Of a stretch of 64,000 bases of DNA, positions 51,890 to 62,560 are shown piece after piece (positions within the stretch are counted from its first letter, which is position 1; the number at the start of each line of letters is the position of its first letter). Both the position numbers and the translations under genes were made by a program. The stretch covers positions 15,244,530-15,308,529 of the forward strand of contig CAXKWD010000006.1 in the NCBI GenBank assembly GCA_964059195.1, in the 5' to 3' direction. The DNA comes from Ectobius pallidus. Taxonomy: Eukaryota > Arthropoda > Insecta > Blattodea > Ectobiidae. Below the pieces are notes generated by a model, which was not told the DNA's origin, searched no databases, and saw only the letters and a list, made by a program, of their open reading frames with translations.

Positions 51890-52760
51890 GTAGCCTATTG
51901 GGGTTATAACCAAAATTGTGACTGAATGTAAGCCTAAATTAAGAATAGAACAGATAGAATTCTTTAGAAATTTGTGAAGAGATTTTACATGATTTCGTAA
52001 AGATGTTTTAAATAACCTAATCTATTAAGTGCACATATAGGCCTATAGGGATAGATGAAACAATTTGATGGAAAAGCATTAGCAATCAAGTTAAGCTAAT
52101 CAGATTTAGACGGTTATTCAAACATAATGTAAATGCATTTTTTAACACTGTCATGAACTATGTTTTAAAATTATACAGGCAAATAGAATGCAAGTTACTT
52201 GGTAGAGTTGATTATATAACTAACTTATTAGGCCTAAAGCTCTATCCACAATGTGCAGTTGGCAGTCTGTAGTTGGTAGTCAAAGTAAAACATGTCAGTC
52301 AGCAGCACTTGGTATTCGGCAGTCGAGAAATTCATCTTCGACTACCAACTGCAAGTTACATATTACGAGATTGAAAATTTTTTACTAGTGCAAAGAAATA
52401 GATTAGGTTACTATGAAAAGCAAGATGTGTTTATTATAGCCTACATATTATGCACTATAAATCAATTCCTTCCCATTATTTGTACTGTAAAATGTTTCCC
52501 TAACCTCAATGTTAACTTTATATTGTGGGCAGCTCTCAAGCGGCCATCAACTGCACATTGTGGATAGAGCTTAATAATGATGGCATAAATGGTCACAAGA
52601 CAACTGGATAACAAATTAATTAATCAAAGTACCGGCAATTAAAGGCTAAGAGTGCACATTATAACTTATATGAGAATATAAAGATTAACATCATATTTAA
52701 ATGTTACTGGCAACATACCCTGGATTTTTTAGACTATATAATGAAGGCATCTACATTTTA
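51890..52760. repeat. Imperfect inverted repeat, right arm, split by a MITE
   Basis: The reverse complement aligns with 47,440-48,035 in order, with many substitutions and indels. The 334-bp MITE at 52,238-52,571 accounts for most of the extra length. Confidence 0.75.
52238..52571. mobile_element. PIF/Harbinger-type MITE, 334 bp, TAA target duplication
   Basis: AGCTCTATCCACAATGTGCA at the left is mirrored by TGCACATTGTGGATAGAGCT at the right. TAA stands on both sides (52,235-52,237, 52,572-52,574). The other arm of the inverted repeat has GGCCTAATAATGG with a single TAA at this place, so insertion and duplication are demonstrated. TAA preference is that of PIF/Harbinger. Confidence 0.88.
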
Positions 52761-52839
52761 ATAATAAATCAAATATTTATACCTTAACATTTTTACTGGG
52801 TAGGCCCTACTTCTCGAAAAACTTGATTCTGACAAATTA

Positions 52840-53007
52840 TCATGCATGCTCCATGTAGGCTACTTGCAAGTTTGAAATCTTGAAAATCCCGCAATTGATG
52901 TAGATTTTGAACCGTAGAACTGCTGATCTTGAACTGCGTTTCAATTCAGTTGGGATTTCGTTGCTTATATGATGCTCCTTCTCTGCTTTGATTGATCCTT
53001 CTGCCAT
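52840..53007 (-). CDS. Candidate small gene, 55-codon exon-2 frame
   Basis: An ATG at 53,007 lies 13 bases inside an exon that begins after a strong acceptor TTTATTTGTTTCAG (AG at 53,022-53,021). The product MAEGSIKAEKEHHISNEIPT continues with a basic segment LKRSSRSAVLRFK and ends YMEHA. I recognise no family. Upstream on the same strand, TATTAG|GTAAGC at 53,165/53,164 is a good donor, which gives a 144-bp intron 53,021-53,164. The frame may be the whole protein or only the first coding part, if a donor inside it (for example CAA|GTAGCC near the end) is used. Confidence 0.4.
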   Translation of the reverse strand: MAEGSIKAEKEHHISNEIPTELKRSSRSAVLRFKIYINCGIFKISNLQVAYMEHA

Positions 53008-53164
53008 TCTTTATGTAAATCTGAAACAAATAAATTTGCAATAGGAAATTACAGTACTGTAACGTTGAACGAACCTTCAATTATAATATGAATGCAACAC
53101 TCATAATACAGTATTGTGTAAAAATGATAACGCTATATATTCAGAGAATAACCAAAGGGCTTAC

Positions 53165-53260
53165 CTAATATTATGTAAAAGAATGAGAATCAAACATTCG
53201 GCTTCTTCCTTAATACAATCAAGATGGCGATTGACGGTTATGCGTGGTTCGTCCAGATAC
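53165..53260 (-). promoter_or_regulatory. Putative non-coding exon 1 and promoter-proximal site
   Basis: The stretch before the donor contains CGCCATCTTG (53,220-53,229, complement CAAGATGGCG), a YY1-type element common just downstream of transcription starts. It is followed by exon-like sequence to TATTAG. The local CpG content is above that of the surroundings. Transcription start not determined. Confidence 0.35.
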
Positions 53261-53439
53261 CGATGACCTACGAGCTATGCCGGAAATTTCCGAAGGACTT
53301 AAGCAGGATGGGAAGCTTGAATAATTAATGAATTAACACGGTTTTATTTTATAGGAAATAAAAATTTAACGTTTATAATGTTATTTCAACACTTTTAAAT
53401 TTTAACATAAATGCGATTATATTCCAACGAAATGTATTG

Positions 53440-53523
53440 TTGGGCCAACAATCATAACCCCAACAGTAGAGCGAGCGCGCATTGGGCCAACAATCATAAC
53501 CCCAACGGTAGGGCAAGCGCGAG
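53440..53523. repeat. Two 42-bp tandem units
   Basis: TTGGGCCAACAATCATAACC begins both units (53,440 and 53,482), followed by CCAACRGTAG and G/C-rich ends. Related words TTGGTCCAACGAAG and GTTGGCCAAAC follow to 53,630. Confidence 0.85.
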
Positions 53524-53639
53524 AACCAACCAAAAAATGCGTTGGCCAAACCGAGGAAATTACAACTAACCTTTTCCCAGCATATCCCTACCATGCCAAC
53601 CAAATCCCTACGTTGGTCCAACGAAGTGTGCTACTAGGG

Positions 53640-54510
53640 TCAGAGCCATTTTCAGGCAGCTAAAAATCCTACCTTTGGCCCAGTAGCGGCTCGTACTTGT
53701 AAACGTAGGTGAAGCTCAAATCAAGGTTTGCAAAGTTCATGTAGGTGCATCAACAGTAGGAAATACAAAGTTCTCCCACAAGATCTTGTAGTGTTCAAGG
53801 GAAGAAGGTGACTTTATATTTATCCCTGCTATCAATGCACATAGGCCTACATGCACGTTATTATGTTACATTGCTTACCTATATTTTGTATGTCAAGTTG
53901 ATCCTCCTATCCTCCAGAGCACGAATAACATTTAAAAAGTCACAGACTCCAGTTTCATTCCACGCCTAAGGTGAAGACATGGCCAACAGCATAGTTTTTT
54001 AATGTAATAGTTCCTACATAACCATTGGTGCGTTGTACCACGAAGTGTTTAATTTGTCTTTGTATGGCTTGCTAGCCTGGGAATTTAACTTTTCTCTTAT
54101 TATCCTCTCTCCGACTAAAAGGAGTTTGTATCCATTTTAACAGATTCAATTTTACATTACAGCTTGTGATAAATTTATATTGCCAAACACAATGAAAGTA
54201 AACCGCATTTTTTTGAAACTGAAGCTCACCTGAACTAATAAAGTGAAATCACTCTTAAATATAGGGCCTATATGTTACGAACAATCACAACTGACACATA
54301 GCAACACATGGAACAATTTGGAGGGAATGCATGTTCCCACGAATATTCATCAGAGTAGAATGGCTATGTTCAAAACATAAAACTTACTTTCCATTTGCTT
54401 CCCTGCTACAGTACTTTAAAATTATTAGTGGGATTCTCAATTAAGAATCTGCAAAAATATAGTCCCCCCCCCCTCCAAGAAAAAGCAAAGAAATATAATG
54501 CCTTCATATC
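53640..54510. other. No recognisable gene
   Basis: AT-rich. A C run at 54,464-54,473. No motif-bearing frame. Confidence 0.35.
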
Positions 54511-54926
54511 TTTTTTTTTTTTTTTTTTTTAACATTACAAATTACAAATTAAGTTTATTACAAATTAAAAAATACAAATTGATAAAAAATTATTACAAAT
54601 ACAAATAATATACACACAATTTGTACAATTTGAAAAGAGTATTATTTGCCCCGCATGAGCATAGCTCGTGTTCGGGGTTAGTTCAGTCATACTAAAATTA
54701 TATTTTGAAAATTATATAAAAAAAAACATACATATTATAGTTTTACTCGTAGGTAAAAAATAAGAATAAAAATAAATAAGATTGCTTATATGAAATAAAT
54801 GCATGAACAAAGATACGAATAAATAAATTACAGTAACATAACAGAGTTACAAACAAAATACCCAATGTTAAAAATTAAAAATTTACAGTTGAGAATGATT
54901 AACATAAAAAAGTGGTAAAAGTACAA

Positions 54927-56828
54927 TTACAAGTTAGATTTAATCAAATCGAGTACTCTTTTTTTAAACAATGTATTGTTTAGTGGTATCATATTAGGGT
55001 TTCTTCTAGTAAAATTGTTGTACAGCCTTGGTCCGAAATTTATACTATGCCTTAGACCTACTTCTGTAGCACACTTTGGTTCGAAAAGAGGACAAGAGAT
55101 ATTATACCTCCTTGTATTATAGTAGTGATTTCGTGTTATGAACTTTTCATGATGTTTATGGAAATAATTTAATAAAGTGTAGGAGTATAATTGTTTAATA
55201 TTCAATACGTCAAAATCTTTATATAAACTTTTAGATGGATAGTCCATTGATTTTTTTAAACATATCTTGATTATTCTTTTCTGCAACAACGACAATGGGC
55301 GAAGTGCAGTCTGACATATCCCACCCCATCCTATTATTCCATATTGTATAACTGATTGGACTAAACTTAGATATATTAGTCTTAAAGTACTCTGTGGCAT
55401 AATGTTTCTTAATATAACAAATTTATATATAGTTTTCCGTAGTTTAAGACACAGATATTGAACATGTTTTTCCCACCGTAAATTTTGATCAATGATAACA
55501 CCTAAGTATTTTACTTGTGTTGATGAACTTAATTTTGGACATTTACAATTAAAAGGGATAGAGCAAGAGATTTCATGTAAGATTATATTGTGTTGTGCAT
55601 TTATCGAGGAAAGTCCTTTAGAGTTTAGTGAAAATGGTAAATATGTTGTTTTATCAATGTTTAAAGATAGAAGGTTTTCATCGAGCCATTTTTTTATTTT
55701 GTTTGTTGCAATGTTAGCATTTCTAAAAACGTGCTCCCAACTGTTTCCAGAAAATATGATTACTGTGTCATCGGCGAAGGAATAGACATTGCCTTTGATG
55801 AGACTTATATCTAATTTAAGAAGATCATTGATATATATTAAGAAGAGCAAAGGACCTAACACAGTTCCTTGTGGGACGCTGATATTTAGCACTACGTTTT
55901 CACTTTTTTCGTTGTTAACTTTAGTGATTTGGTATCTATTTGATAAATATGATCGAAATAGGTCTAAGGCAATACCTCTAACACCAATATTTTCTAATTT
56001 ATTTAGCAAAATGTTGTGACTTAAAGTGTCAAAGGCCTTTCTTAGGTCCAGAAAAACACCTAAGCATTTTTTTCCTTCATCTACTGCTTTAATAATTGTG
56101 GATGTAACGGCCATTATAGCATCATCTGTACTCATATTATTCCTAAAACCAAATTGTGATTCCGCTAATAGTTTATTTTTTTCTAAAAAGTTTGTTAGTC
56201 TATTTTTTATGCATTTCTCTAATAATTTTGCAATGGTAGATAATAAGGATATTGGCCTATAATTATTTAAATTACATTTGTCACCTGATTTGTACAATGG
56301 AATTACTGTCGCATATTTTAATTCATCTGGAAAAAAGCCTTGAGCTAAGCATAGGTTGAAAATATGAGTAAGGGATTTAGAAATAAATCTAATAATTGCT
56401 TTCATTATAGTTGATGAAATGTCATCACTTCCAGGAGTAACGCTATTCTTAAGGTTTATGGCAATTAAGCTCAATTCATTTTCAATTATTGGCTGTAGGA
56501 ACAGAGAAGCTGTTGGATTTGAATGTAGATTATTATTGCGAGTAGATTGTGATGAATATGATGAAATGGAGCTTGTTATTTTATGTCCAATCTGAGAAAA
56601 ATGTTTATTGAATTCATTAGCAATTTCACTATTATTGGTAATGGTTAATCCTTCTTCTGTTACGATTTTGTTTATATTCGTATTTTCTCGTTTTAATGTA
56701 TCTGTAGCTTCATTGATAGTTCGCCAAAATCTTTTTGGGTCATGTGAATATTGTTTGAGCTTGGTTTCGTAATAATTTGTTTTAGCCTTTTTTACAATCG
56801 TATTTAAAAGGTTCCTGTATTTTAGGTA
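54927..56828 (-). pseudogene. LINE ORF2: linker, reverse transcriptase and C-terminal region
   Basis: The frame from the ATG at 56,474 has 515 residues: NSVTPGSDDIS at 10-20, YRPISLLSTIAKLLEKCI at 72-89, FGFRNNMSTDDAI at 108-120, FLDLRKAFDT with D143, SVPQGTVLGPLLF at 199-211 and YSFADDTVI with the pair D235/D236. KYLGVIID and a tail ending KKRVLDLIKSNL follow. Upstream the same frame stays open to 56,828 through the linker (YYETKLKQYSHDPKRFWRTI), so the ATG is internal. The polymerase looks intact, but the ORF is cut off from its endonuclease. Confidence 0.88.
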
Positions 56829-56958
56829 GATTTTCGAAGAAAAATCTACCTATTGCAATGGATACCACTTTATGATTTTCGAAAAATTCTTTCATATCTT
56901 TACGTTTCATGCTCCCCTAAGTACGAAACCACCGCCCGTTCAAAAAAAAATTTTGTGA

Positions 56959-56989
<31 letters not shown>

Positions 56990-57660
56990 CTTTACACGAT
57001 AGCGGCCGTAATTTTGAAGATATTTGAACCAAATTTTATTATGTTATTTCTAGGCCCAATAGTTCGGACAAGTTCGTTAATGGGCAAAATTGGCCCAAGG
57101 GGGTGGTCGGGGGAGGGGGTTGAAATTTTTAAAAATGTATATCTCGGCCCCTATGAAGTATAGAGGGAAACTTTGTTTGAATAAATTAGAGTACTCCCTA
57201 TGGAGTTTACAGTGACACCAACGATTCGGGGGTTCGAGTGAGGGTGGGGGTGGGGGATGAAAATTCGAAACTTTTGAAACCACGTCTTGTGGGGTATCGT
57301 TGAAAAGCTCTTGATGAGTACTCTACAAATCAATAAATAGTTTCTTGATAGCTCTCATATTACGCGAGATTTTAATGTTTGAAAATAATAACATTTAAAA
57401 GAATTATTATAATATCATAATTTTGTCTTGTTTAGCGGCTTTGCTAATTTTATTCATTGCTGATCTTGCGCACGGCCTCCCAGAATATTATATCCTATTC
57501 TTGTTGTCAAAACAAATGATTGTAGGCTCTTCCTCTGTACCGAATTCAGTTCTTATTACTGCAGGTTTACCATGCCAAGGCTAAAGAAGAAGAGTGCTAT
57601 GCAGCGACAATAAATTAAACCAAAAGCACTTCGAAATCTACCTCCGCCTGTAGGCCTGCC
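56829..57660. mobile_element. Insertion of about 830 bp in the LINE linker, class unknown
   Basis: LINE codons (NQYKK and YRNLL) on both sides would be adjacent without it. AGGTAGATTTTCGAAG at the left is mirrored by CTTCGAAATCTACCT near 57,627, with about 25 further bases before the LINE resumes in a T run. AT microsatellite at 56,966-56,989. Minus frames inside are proline-rich by base composition (GGGGGTG runs) and not coding. Exact ends are uncertain because of the T run. Confidence 0.6.
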
Positions 57661-58189
57661 TAAAGGGATTTTTTTTATATTGATTTTGTAACATCAAATT
57701 TAACGGTTCACTTTTAACTTTTCTTGCAATTTTGTCACGTACTCGAATTGATTTTACAATGCCAGTAGTAATCCAGGGTTTTATTTTTTTATATTTACAA
57801 GGTATAGATATAAGTTTGGAAATTCTACTATGTTCAATATGATTTTTTAAAATGCCGTGAAAATATGAAAATGCTCTATTAGCTTCCGTAGCAGCATATA
57901 TTGAGCACCATGTCTCGTTCCTTAGCCTGTCGGACAGTTGTTCTATTTTGATATGGCTTATGGTAGCAGGGGTATATTCTAAGTTGCAGCTATGGTGATT
58001 ATGTGGAAACGAGAATGTGCCAATTGTTGTGAAATGGTCTGTGATATCACTCTGGTATACACAGCTATTAAAATCCAAATTGTTCATAGATTTGAGAAAT
58101 ATGTGGTCTAAGCAAGACTTCTTTGTGTTACCTAAGCACGTTACCGCTTTTAAATATTTTGTAAAACCAAATTCATTTAAAATATTCAT
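57638..58189 (-). pseudogene. LINE ORF2: end of endonuclease and start of linker
   Basis: Contains KKSCLDHIFLKS (endonuclease block before the last catalytic residues), YQSDITDHFTTIGTF (S-D-x-T-D-H, the final D-H pair) and KIKPWITTGIVKSIRVRDK, the W-I-T-x-G-I start of the linker. It begins directly at the left border of the pogo-like insertion, and its first residues continue the frame interrupted on the other side. Confidence 0.8.
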
Positions 58190-58192
58190 ATA

Positions 58193-58977
58193 CAGTGAAA
58201 TCTCGATACAACGATTTCGCAGGGACCAGAAAAATATATTGTTGTAGAGAGATATATTGTTATATCGAGAATTTACAAAAAAATATTCAAATTTTGGTAG
58301 TATATAGGAAACAACTTCAATAGCTGAAATTCTTTAAGTATTTCGAGAAATCAATAATTTTATCACAAGAACTGCTATACTGTACTGTATTCACTCCACC
58401 CTTAAATTATTACACTATGAGCAAACACATTTTACATTGCATTATAGCACAGCACCATGAACAGGATGACTCATTTTTGCCCCTAAAAGTCAGAAATGAC
58501 AGTCTGTTTACCTTTTTTATGAACAGGGATACACACAATGCCCTTATTTGATTTGAGGTTCAATAAATGACATGGAACCAATGGAACACTCGACAGAAAA
58601 TTCTGCAGAACCTCGCAAGCACAGAGAGGCAATGGTTTCGAGTGTCGTTAAGGTTGGTAGATGCACACTTTGTTCTACCTCCTCTTCTTCATCTTCCGCC
58701 TGCTTGTTTCGGATTTCCTCAATGTTTTCTTCCGTTAGCTCCGGGGAGTTCATGATTTGCACTTTCACGATCTATTTTTATCCTTGTACCGAGGATAAGG
58801 TATTTTCCAGGGATTCTAAATGTAATCGTAATTCAGAGGTTTATCGTTATTAAGAGTATCGTAAAACCGAGGGGAATTTTACATTATTTTAATGGAAAGA
58901 ATGCCGGGACCAAAATATTTTAACGTTATAAAGAGTATTATCATTATATTGGTAATCGTTGTACGGGGATTTCACTG
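58193..58977 (-). mobile_element. pogo/Tigger-like element, 785 bp, TA target duplication
   Basis: CAGTGAAATCTCGATACAAC at the left is mirrored with a few changes at the right (GTTGTACGGGGATTTCACTG). TA at 58,191-58,192 and 58,978-58,979. A minus frame 58,544-58,768 (ELTEENIEEIRN, then an acidic run DEEEEVEQ) resembles the C-terminal tail of Tigger-type transposases. The DDE domain is deleted. Inserted in the LINE endonuclease. Confidence 0.8.
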
Positions 58978-59561
58978 TATTTATTTCCATCACTATCTAA
59001 GCCTATTTGATCGTCCAATATTTGGATATTGATATCACCCACAATTATGTGATCATAATTTCCTCGATTTCGTTTTAAATAATTTTCTAAGCCAACTAAG
59101 AAATAGTTTTTCATTTGGAAACTAGGTGATCTATAGCTAGCTGTTAATATGAATTGACAGTTTTTAAAATTAAACGTTAAATGCAAGTTATTTGCATCAG
59201 CGATTTCATCATCCATTAAGGTCACATCAATAAGATTGTTGACATATACTATTAGACCATCACATTTGTTATATTTATTTGTCTTTATGATTTTTTTTGT
59301 ATCCTTCAATATCATAGCCAACATCATTTTCCAACCAGATTTCTGTCAATATTATTATATCAAATTTAATTTCCAAATTTTGCAACAATACACAAAACAT
59401 TGAGAAGTGCTTGTTTAAACTACGTATGTTCATATGTAGTAATGTTAGGTCGGCTTTAAGTTTGTTAATGTAAGTGTTACAGATATGTGAGTCATCAAAT
59501 ACAAGTGTTTTTTGTTTTCATTATGGTTGTCAAATGCTGATAGTAAGGCGTTTGCGTCCAT
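58978..59561 (-). pseudogene. LINE ORF2: endonuclease N-terminal part
   Basis: From an ATG at 59,561, after one frameshift: LHMNIRSLNKHFSMF, then ILTEIWLEND with the catalytic glutamate, CDGLIVYVNN, LTASYRSPSF and HIIVGDINIQILDD (GDxN block). Residues after LDSDGNKY are foreign, from the pogo-like insertion. Together with 57,638-58,189 a complete set of APE-nuclease blocks is represented, although no longer in one frame. Confidence 0.8.
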
Positions 59562-59596
59562 AATTACAGTTTAAAAACAGGAGGTAAGCAAAAATG

Positions 59597-60244
59597 TTAC
59601 AAATTAGTTAAGTCATTGTTACAGCTAATCTTGTAAGCAGGACTTCTGTCATTTTTGCGTACAAATACCTTTCCGTCCTTGACCCATACGAATTGGTAAT
59701 CTTTCATTCTGGCAGTATCCTTTGTATTGTTGAGTAGGGACCTAGTCTCGAACGTCAAGTGTTCTCCAACTGTAAACTTCCCCCCTCCATGAGCTGTTTG
59801 TTGAGTGATTTTATGAAGAGGTATTCCTGGTCCACCAGTGTTGTCCTTGGCCGTGCATTTGTATCGTTGAAACCATTCATCTCGGCTTTTCCTTTTTGCA
59901 AATTTCACGACAATAGGTTTCGTTCTGCCTGCACGTGCTGGAATGCGATGGGCTATGCTGATGTCAGTAACTAACTCAGTGCTACCAACTGCCTCTGACA
60001 CTTTGTCTAGCACCTCATACACATTCTCATCTTTAGTTTCTGGGATGCCGAATAAAATCAGATTGTCACGACGAGAATATTGTTCCAGATCATTTAGATT
60101 TTTCTTTAGGGTTTCATTTTCACACGCTAGTGCCACAATTTCACTTCTTGCACATTTTAATTCTTCTTTTGTATCTGACAATTCAGAACAAAAATTGTCG
60201 AATTTATTTGAAATAAAGTCAACGGACTTTCTCAATTCACTCAC
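59597..60244 (-). CDS. LINE ORF1, coiled coil plus RNA-binding and C-terminal domain
   Basis: 215 residues. 1-50 form a coiled coil (SELRKSVDFISNKF, then ELSDTKEELKCARSEI). LEQYSRRDNLILFGIPE at about 53-69 and SIAHRIPARAGRTKPIVVKF at about 96-115 are the core of the L1-type RRM-like ORF1 domain. The C-terminal part has KITQQTAHGGGKFTVGEHLT and YQFVWVKDGKVFVRKN. ORF1 binds RNA and acts as a chaperone. The frame stays open for some codons above 60,244 (H-E-V-S-E-L-R), so the start is not original. The finger domain seen in the ORF at 81-545 is missing here. Confidence 0.82.
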   Translation of the reverse strand: MSELRKSVDFISNKFDNFCSELSDTKEELKCARSEIVALACENETLKKNLNDLEQYSRRDNLILFGIPETKDENVYEVLDKVSEAVGSTELVTDISIAHRIPARAGRTKPIVVKFAKRKSRDEWFQRYKCTAKDNTGGPGIPLHKITQQTAHGGGKFTVGEHLTFETRSLLNNTKDTARMKDYQFVWVKDGKVFVRKNDRSPAYKISCNNDLTNL

Positions 60245-60250
60245 TTCATG

Positions 60251-61374
60251 CTGGATGGATAATTTAATTTACTTAATTTACTTAATAAAACTTAGAAAAT
60301 AGAATCAGAGCGAAATTTATTTTACTTTGTAGGAAAACTACAGTATTTAGGAAAGAAGTGTCATTTAGACGGTCCCGGCCGGGTAGACAAGTAGTCATAA
60401 ATCTATCGGCTTAGTTCGGTGAGTATAGGCAAGAAGGCAAGAAGACCAAAAATTGTCTCCTTCAAATATGATGTATATCCCGGTGAGAGGGTGGAGTGGT
60501 GGGGGAATTTTCTACGCGTTGCCATAGCAACCGCTGTAAACAGAATGTTACCAAGAAGAGCAAGAGAAGCTGGAAAGTTTGTTCTTCAGCCAGCCCATTG
60601 GTGTTCCGTGATTGCCCTCCTGGTTAATGTTGAGGAACTGCGGAACGCTGTCTCTGGCGCAAACATTCCATAATATATTACTGAATTTCATCTTACGAGA
60701 ATAACAGTAAAAGTAATAATGATAATAATACTAATATAATAATTATGATCATAAAAATAATTATAAATAAAATTTGAATTAAATAAGTAGGAAATGGTAG
60801 GTGAATTTGTTCTTCACCATCTTCCTCTGAATAGCCGCTACTGCTTTGGCTAGTGAATATCTTTTGCAAATAGTAGACAACATAGATAACTTCAAAACTA
60901 ACTCTGACCTACATAATAACACTGACCTTTAATACTGTGACACCATTGTTGTAATGTGTACGTATGTGTTGTGTTTTATTTTATGAAGGCTGAAGTTGTG
61001 ATATGGACCCATATAAGGGTAGAATTTTATCAAGATTTTGACAGTTTTAACCCTTATCTGAAAACGAAGTTTCTGAATACTCTAATGACACTTCTCCCAG
61101 AAGATGGCAGCAGAGGTAGCTGCTGAAAGCTTGGAACCAAGCCTCCAACTCACCCGGTTGGAAGCCCGAGAAAGAATATATATCTTAAGGGGATAAAAAT
61201 GGGGGCTGGGTCGTTTGGCCAAATTTGAAGTAGCACATCTCTGGTAGTCTTGAGGGACAGCATGTGAAATTTGGTAAAAATCGGTCACACATTAAAGAAG
61301 TGTACAGATATACAATAAGGGGTTAAAAACACATAGGTAAGAGGTGACTTTTATCGTTCAATAGGATCTATATG
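60251..61374. other. No recognised gene; one 84-codon frame
   Basis: A plus frame at 60,419-60,673 starts MSIGKKARRPKIVSFKYDVY and is mixed basic and hydrophobic. Its surroundings (60,370-60,660) are more GC-rich than the rest. I recognise no domain, no splice context and no homologue in the window. It may be part of an exon or a repeat. Confidence 0.3.
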
Positions 61375-62170
61375 TCGGGTGGTAGGCCAAGTCCCTCCAG
61401 GGATGTAACGCCACGGAGTTTAGTTTAGGATCTATATGTAAAAGTTGTTAAAAATCAATAAAAGAATATATATTTTGTAGAAACAGAAAACAGCCAAGAG
61501 CCAGTTTGTATGGATATTGTTATTATTGCCTTTAATTTTTCTTGAAATCTATCAAAAATTTGTCAAAGAATGTAAATTTGTTTAAAGATTACGTAAAAGC
61601 GGTAGTAAGCAGCTAAAGGGTATTTATTGTTATTATGATGCCTAGAAATGTCTCCTGATTTGTTTAAAGATTACGTAAAAGGGGTAATAAGCAGCTAAAG
61701 GGTATTTATTGTTATTATGATGCCTAGAAATGTCTCCTGATTCTACAGGGTCTGTGTGCAAGGTCTTATATTAATTGATAAAGAATCTAGATTTGTACAG
61801 AGATCATGTTAAGGGGAGATTTCTTCCGACAATGCCAACAATGCCTACAATTTTCTCCTGGTTCTTTACGACCTGTTTGTAAAGTCCGGTAAAAATTTAT
61901 AAAGAAATGGAGATTTGAATAGAAGTCATATAATAGGTTTGAAAAATGTAAGGATGTTTCTCCCCAAATTAATTTTTCCTTAAATTTTCTCATAGTTCTA
62001 TGGGGGGGAGTTGCTATTTAAAAATTGGTAAAAGAATATAGATTTGTACAAAAAAATGTTACAGGGTTGAAACGGCCCACACAGGAGGGGTGTTAGGATT
62101 GATTTAACACTACAGAGCTTTCAGAAGACCAATTAGAAACTTGTATTTCAAGTTTCAGTAAAATAGTTCA
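61230..62170. repeat. Degenerate tandem array with one recent 82-bp duplication
   Basis: A pattern of TCTCCTGRTTCT, GGTAAAAATT, AAAGAATNTAGATTTG and AAGGGG recurs about every 100 bp with low identity. Within it 61,581-61,662 and 61,663-61,744 are near-perfect 82-bp copies (TTTAAAGATTACGTAAAAGC/G onward). A 52-bp SINE fragment interrupts it. Confidence 0.6.
61375..61426 (+). mobile_element. 5'-truncated family A SINE (52 bp) with 12-bp target duplication
   Basis: TCGGGTGGTAGGCCAAGTCC to CGGAGTTTAGTTT equals the last 52 bases of the SINE at 6144. AGGATCTATATG stands at both sides (61,363-61,374 and 61,427-61,438), perfect duplicates. Confidence 0.9.
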
Positions 62171-62190
62171 GACTCGCTTCGTTTGTTGGG

Positions 62191-62560
62191 GCTCTGTCCT
62201 CAAATCCCCACTGAGGTTTTTTTCTGAACCATATCGGAGATAAGAGTCCATGTCCAAGACTGCCTTATAGCCTATTGCCGTTTAAACATCAAAAAGTGTG
62301 GGAAGACTTTAGGATTTTTTCAGGTTAAAACAATTAAACTTTTTGGAATTTTGCCATTGGTTACAGGCTCTGTCCCCAAACCCCACTGAGGTTCTCCGGT
62401 TTCTGAACTGACACCATATTGGAGATAAGAGTCCATGTATTTGGACTGCCATATAGCCTATTGCCGTTTAGCCATAATAAACATAAAAAATTAGTGTGGG
62501 AAGACTTTAGGATTTTTTCAGGTTATAACAATTAAAAATTGGGACTTTTTGGAATTTTGC
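62191..62560 (+). repeat. Tandem duplication, units of 176 and 194 bp
   Basis: Both units begin GCTCTGTCC, contain CCCCACTGAGGTT, GGAGATAAGAGTCCATGT, TATAGCCTATTGCCGTTTA, GTGTGGGAAGACTTTAGGAT and end TTTTTGGAATTTTGC. Small insertions in the second unit explain the length difference. Confidence 0.88.

Larger units (their letters stand above)
54511..60250 (-). mobile_element. LINE with ORF1 and ORF2, split by two insertions
   Basis: The poly-T at 54,511-54,532 is the complement of the poly(A) tail. Right to left: ORF1 (60,244-59,597), ORF2 endonuclease (59,561-58,978), pogo-like insertion, rest of endonuclease and linker (58,189-57,665), second insertion (56,829-57,660), linker and RT (56,828-54,927), 3' UTR. 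ORF1 lacks its N-terminal finger, so the 5' end is truncated near 60,250, where an AATTTACTT repeat begins. Domain order fits the Jockey/CR1 group. Confidence 0.85.

Noticed and set aside
53373..53621. 82-codon minus frame with repeated YCWGYDCWPN
   Set aside because: Translation of the two 42-bp tandem units; no evidence of a gene.
57077..57333. Proline-rich minus frames (PPPPPSLEPPN)
   Set aside because: Caused by G runs in the inserted element; two frames overlap and neither has a motif.
60419..60673. 84-codon frame MSIGKKARRPKI... as a host gene
   Set aside because: Composition is suggestive but there is no splice signal, family or paralogue; kept only as an unrecognised frame.
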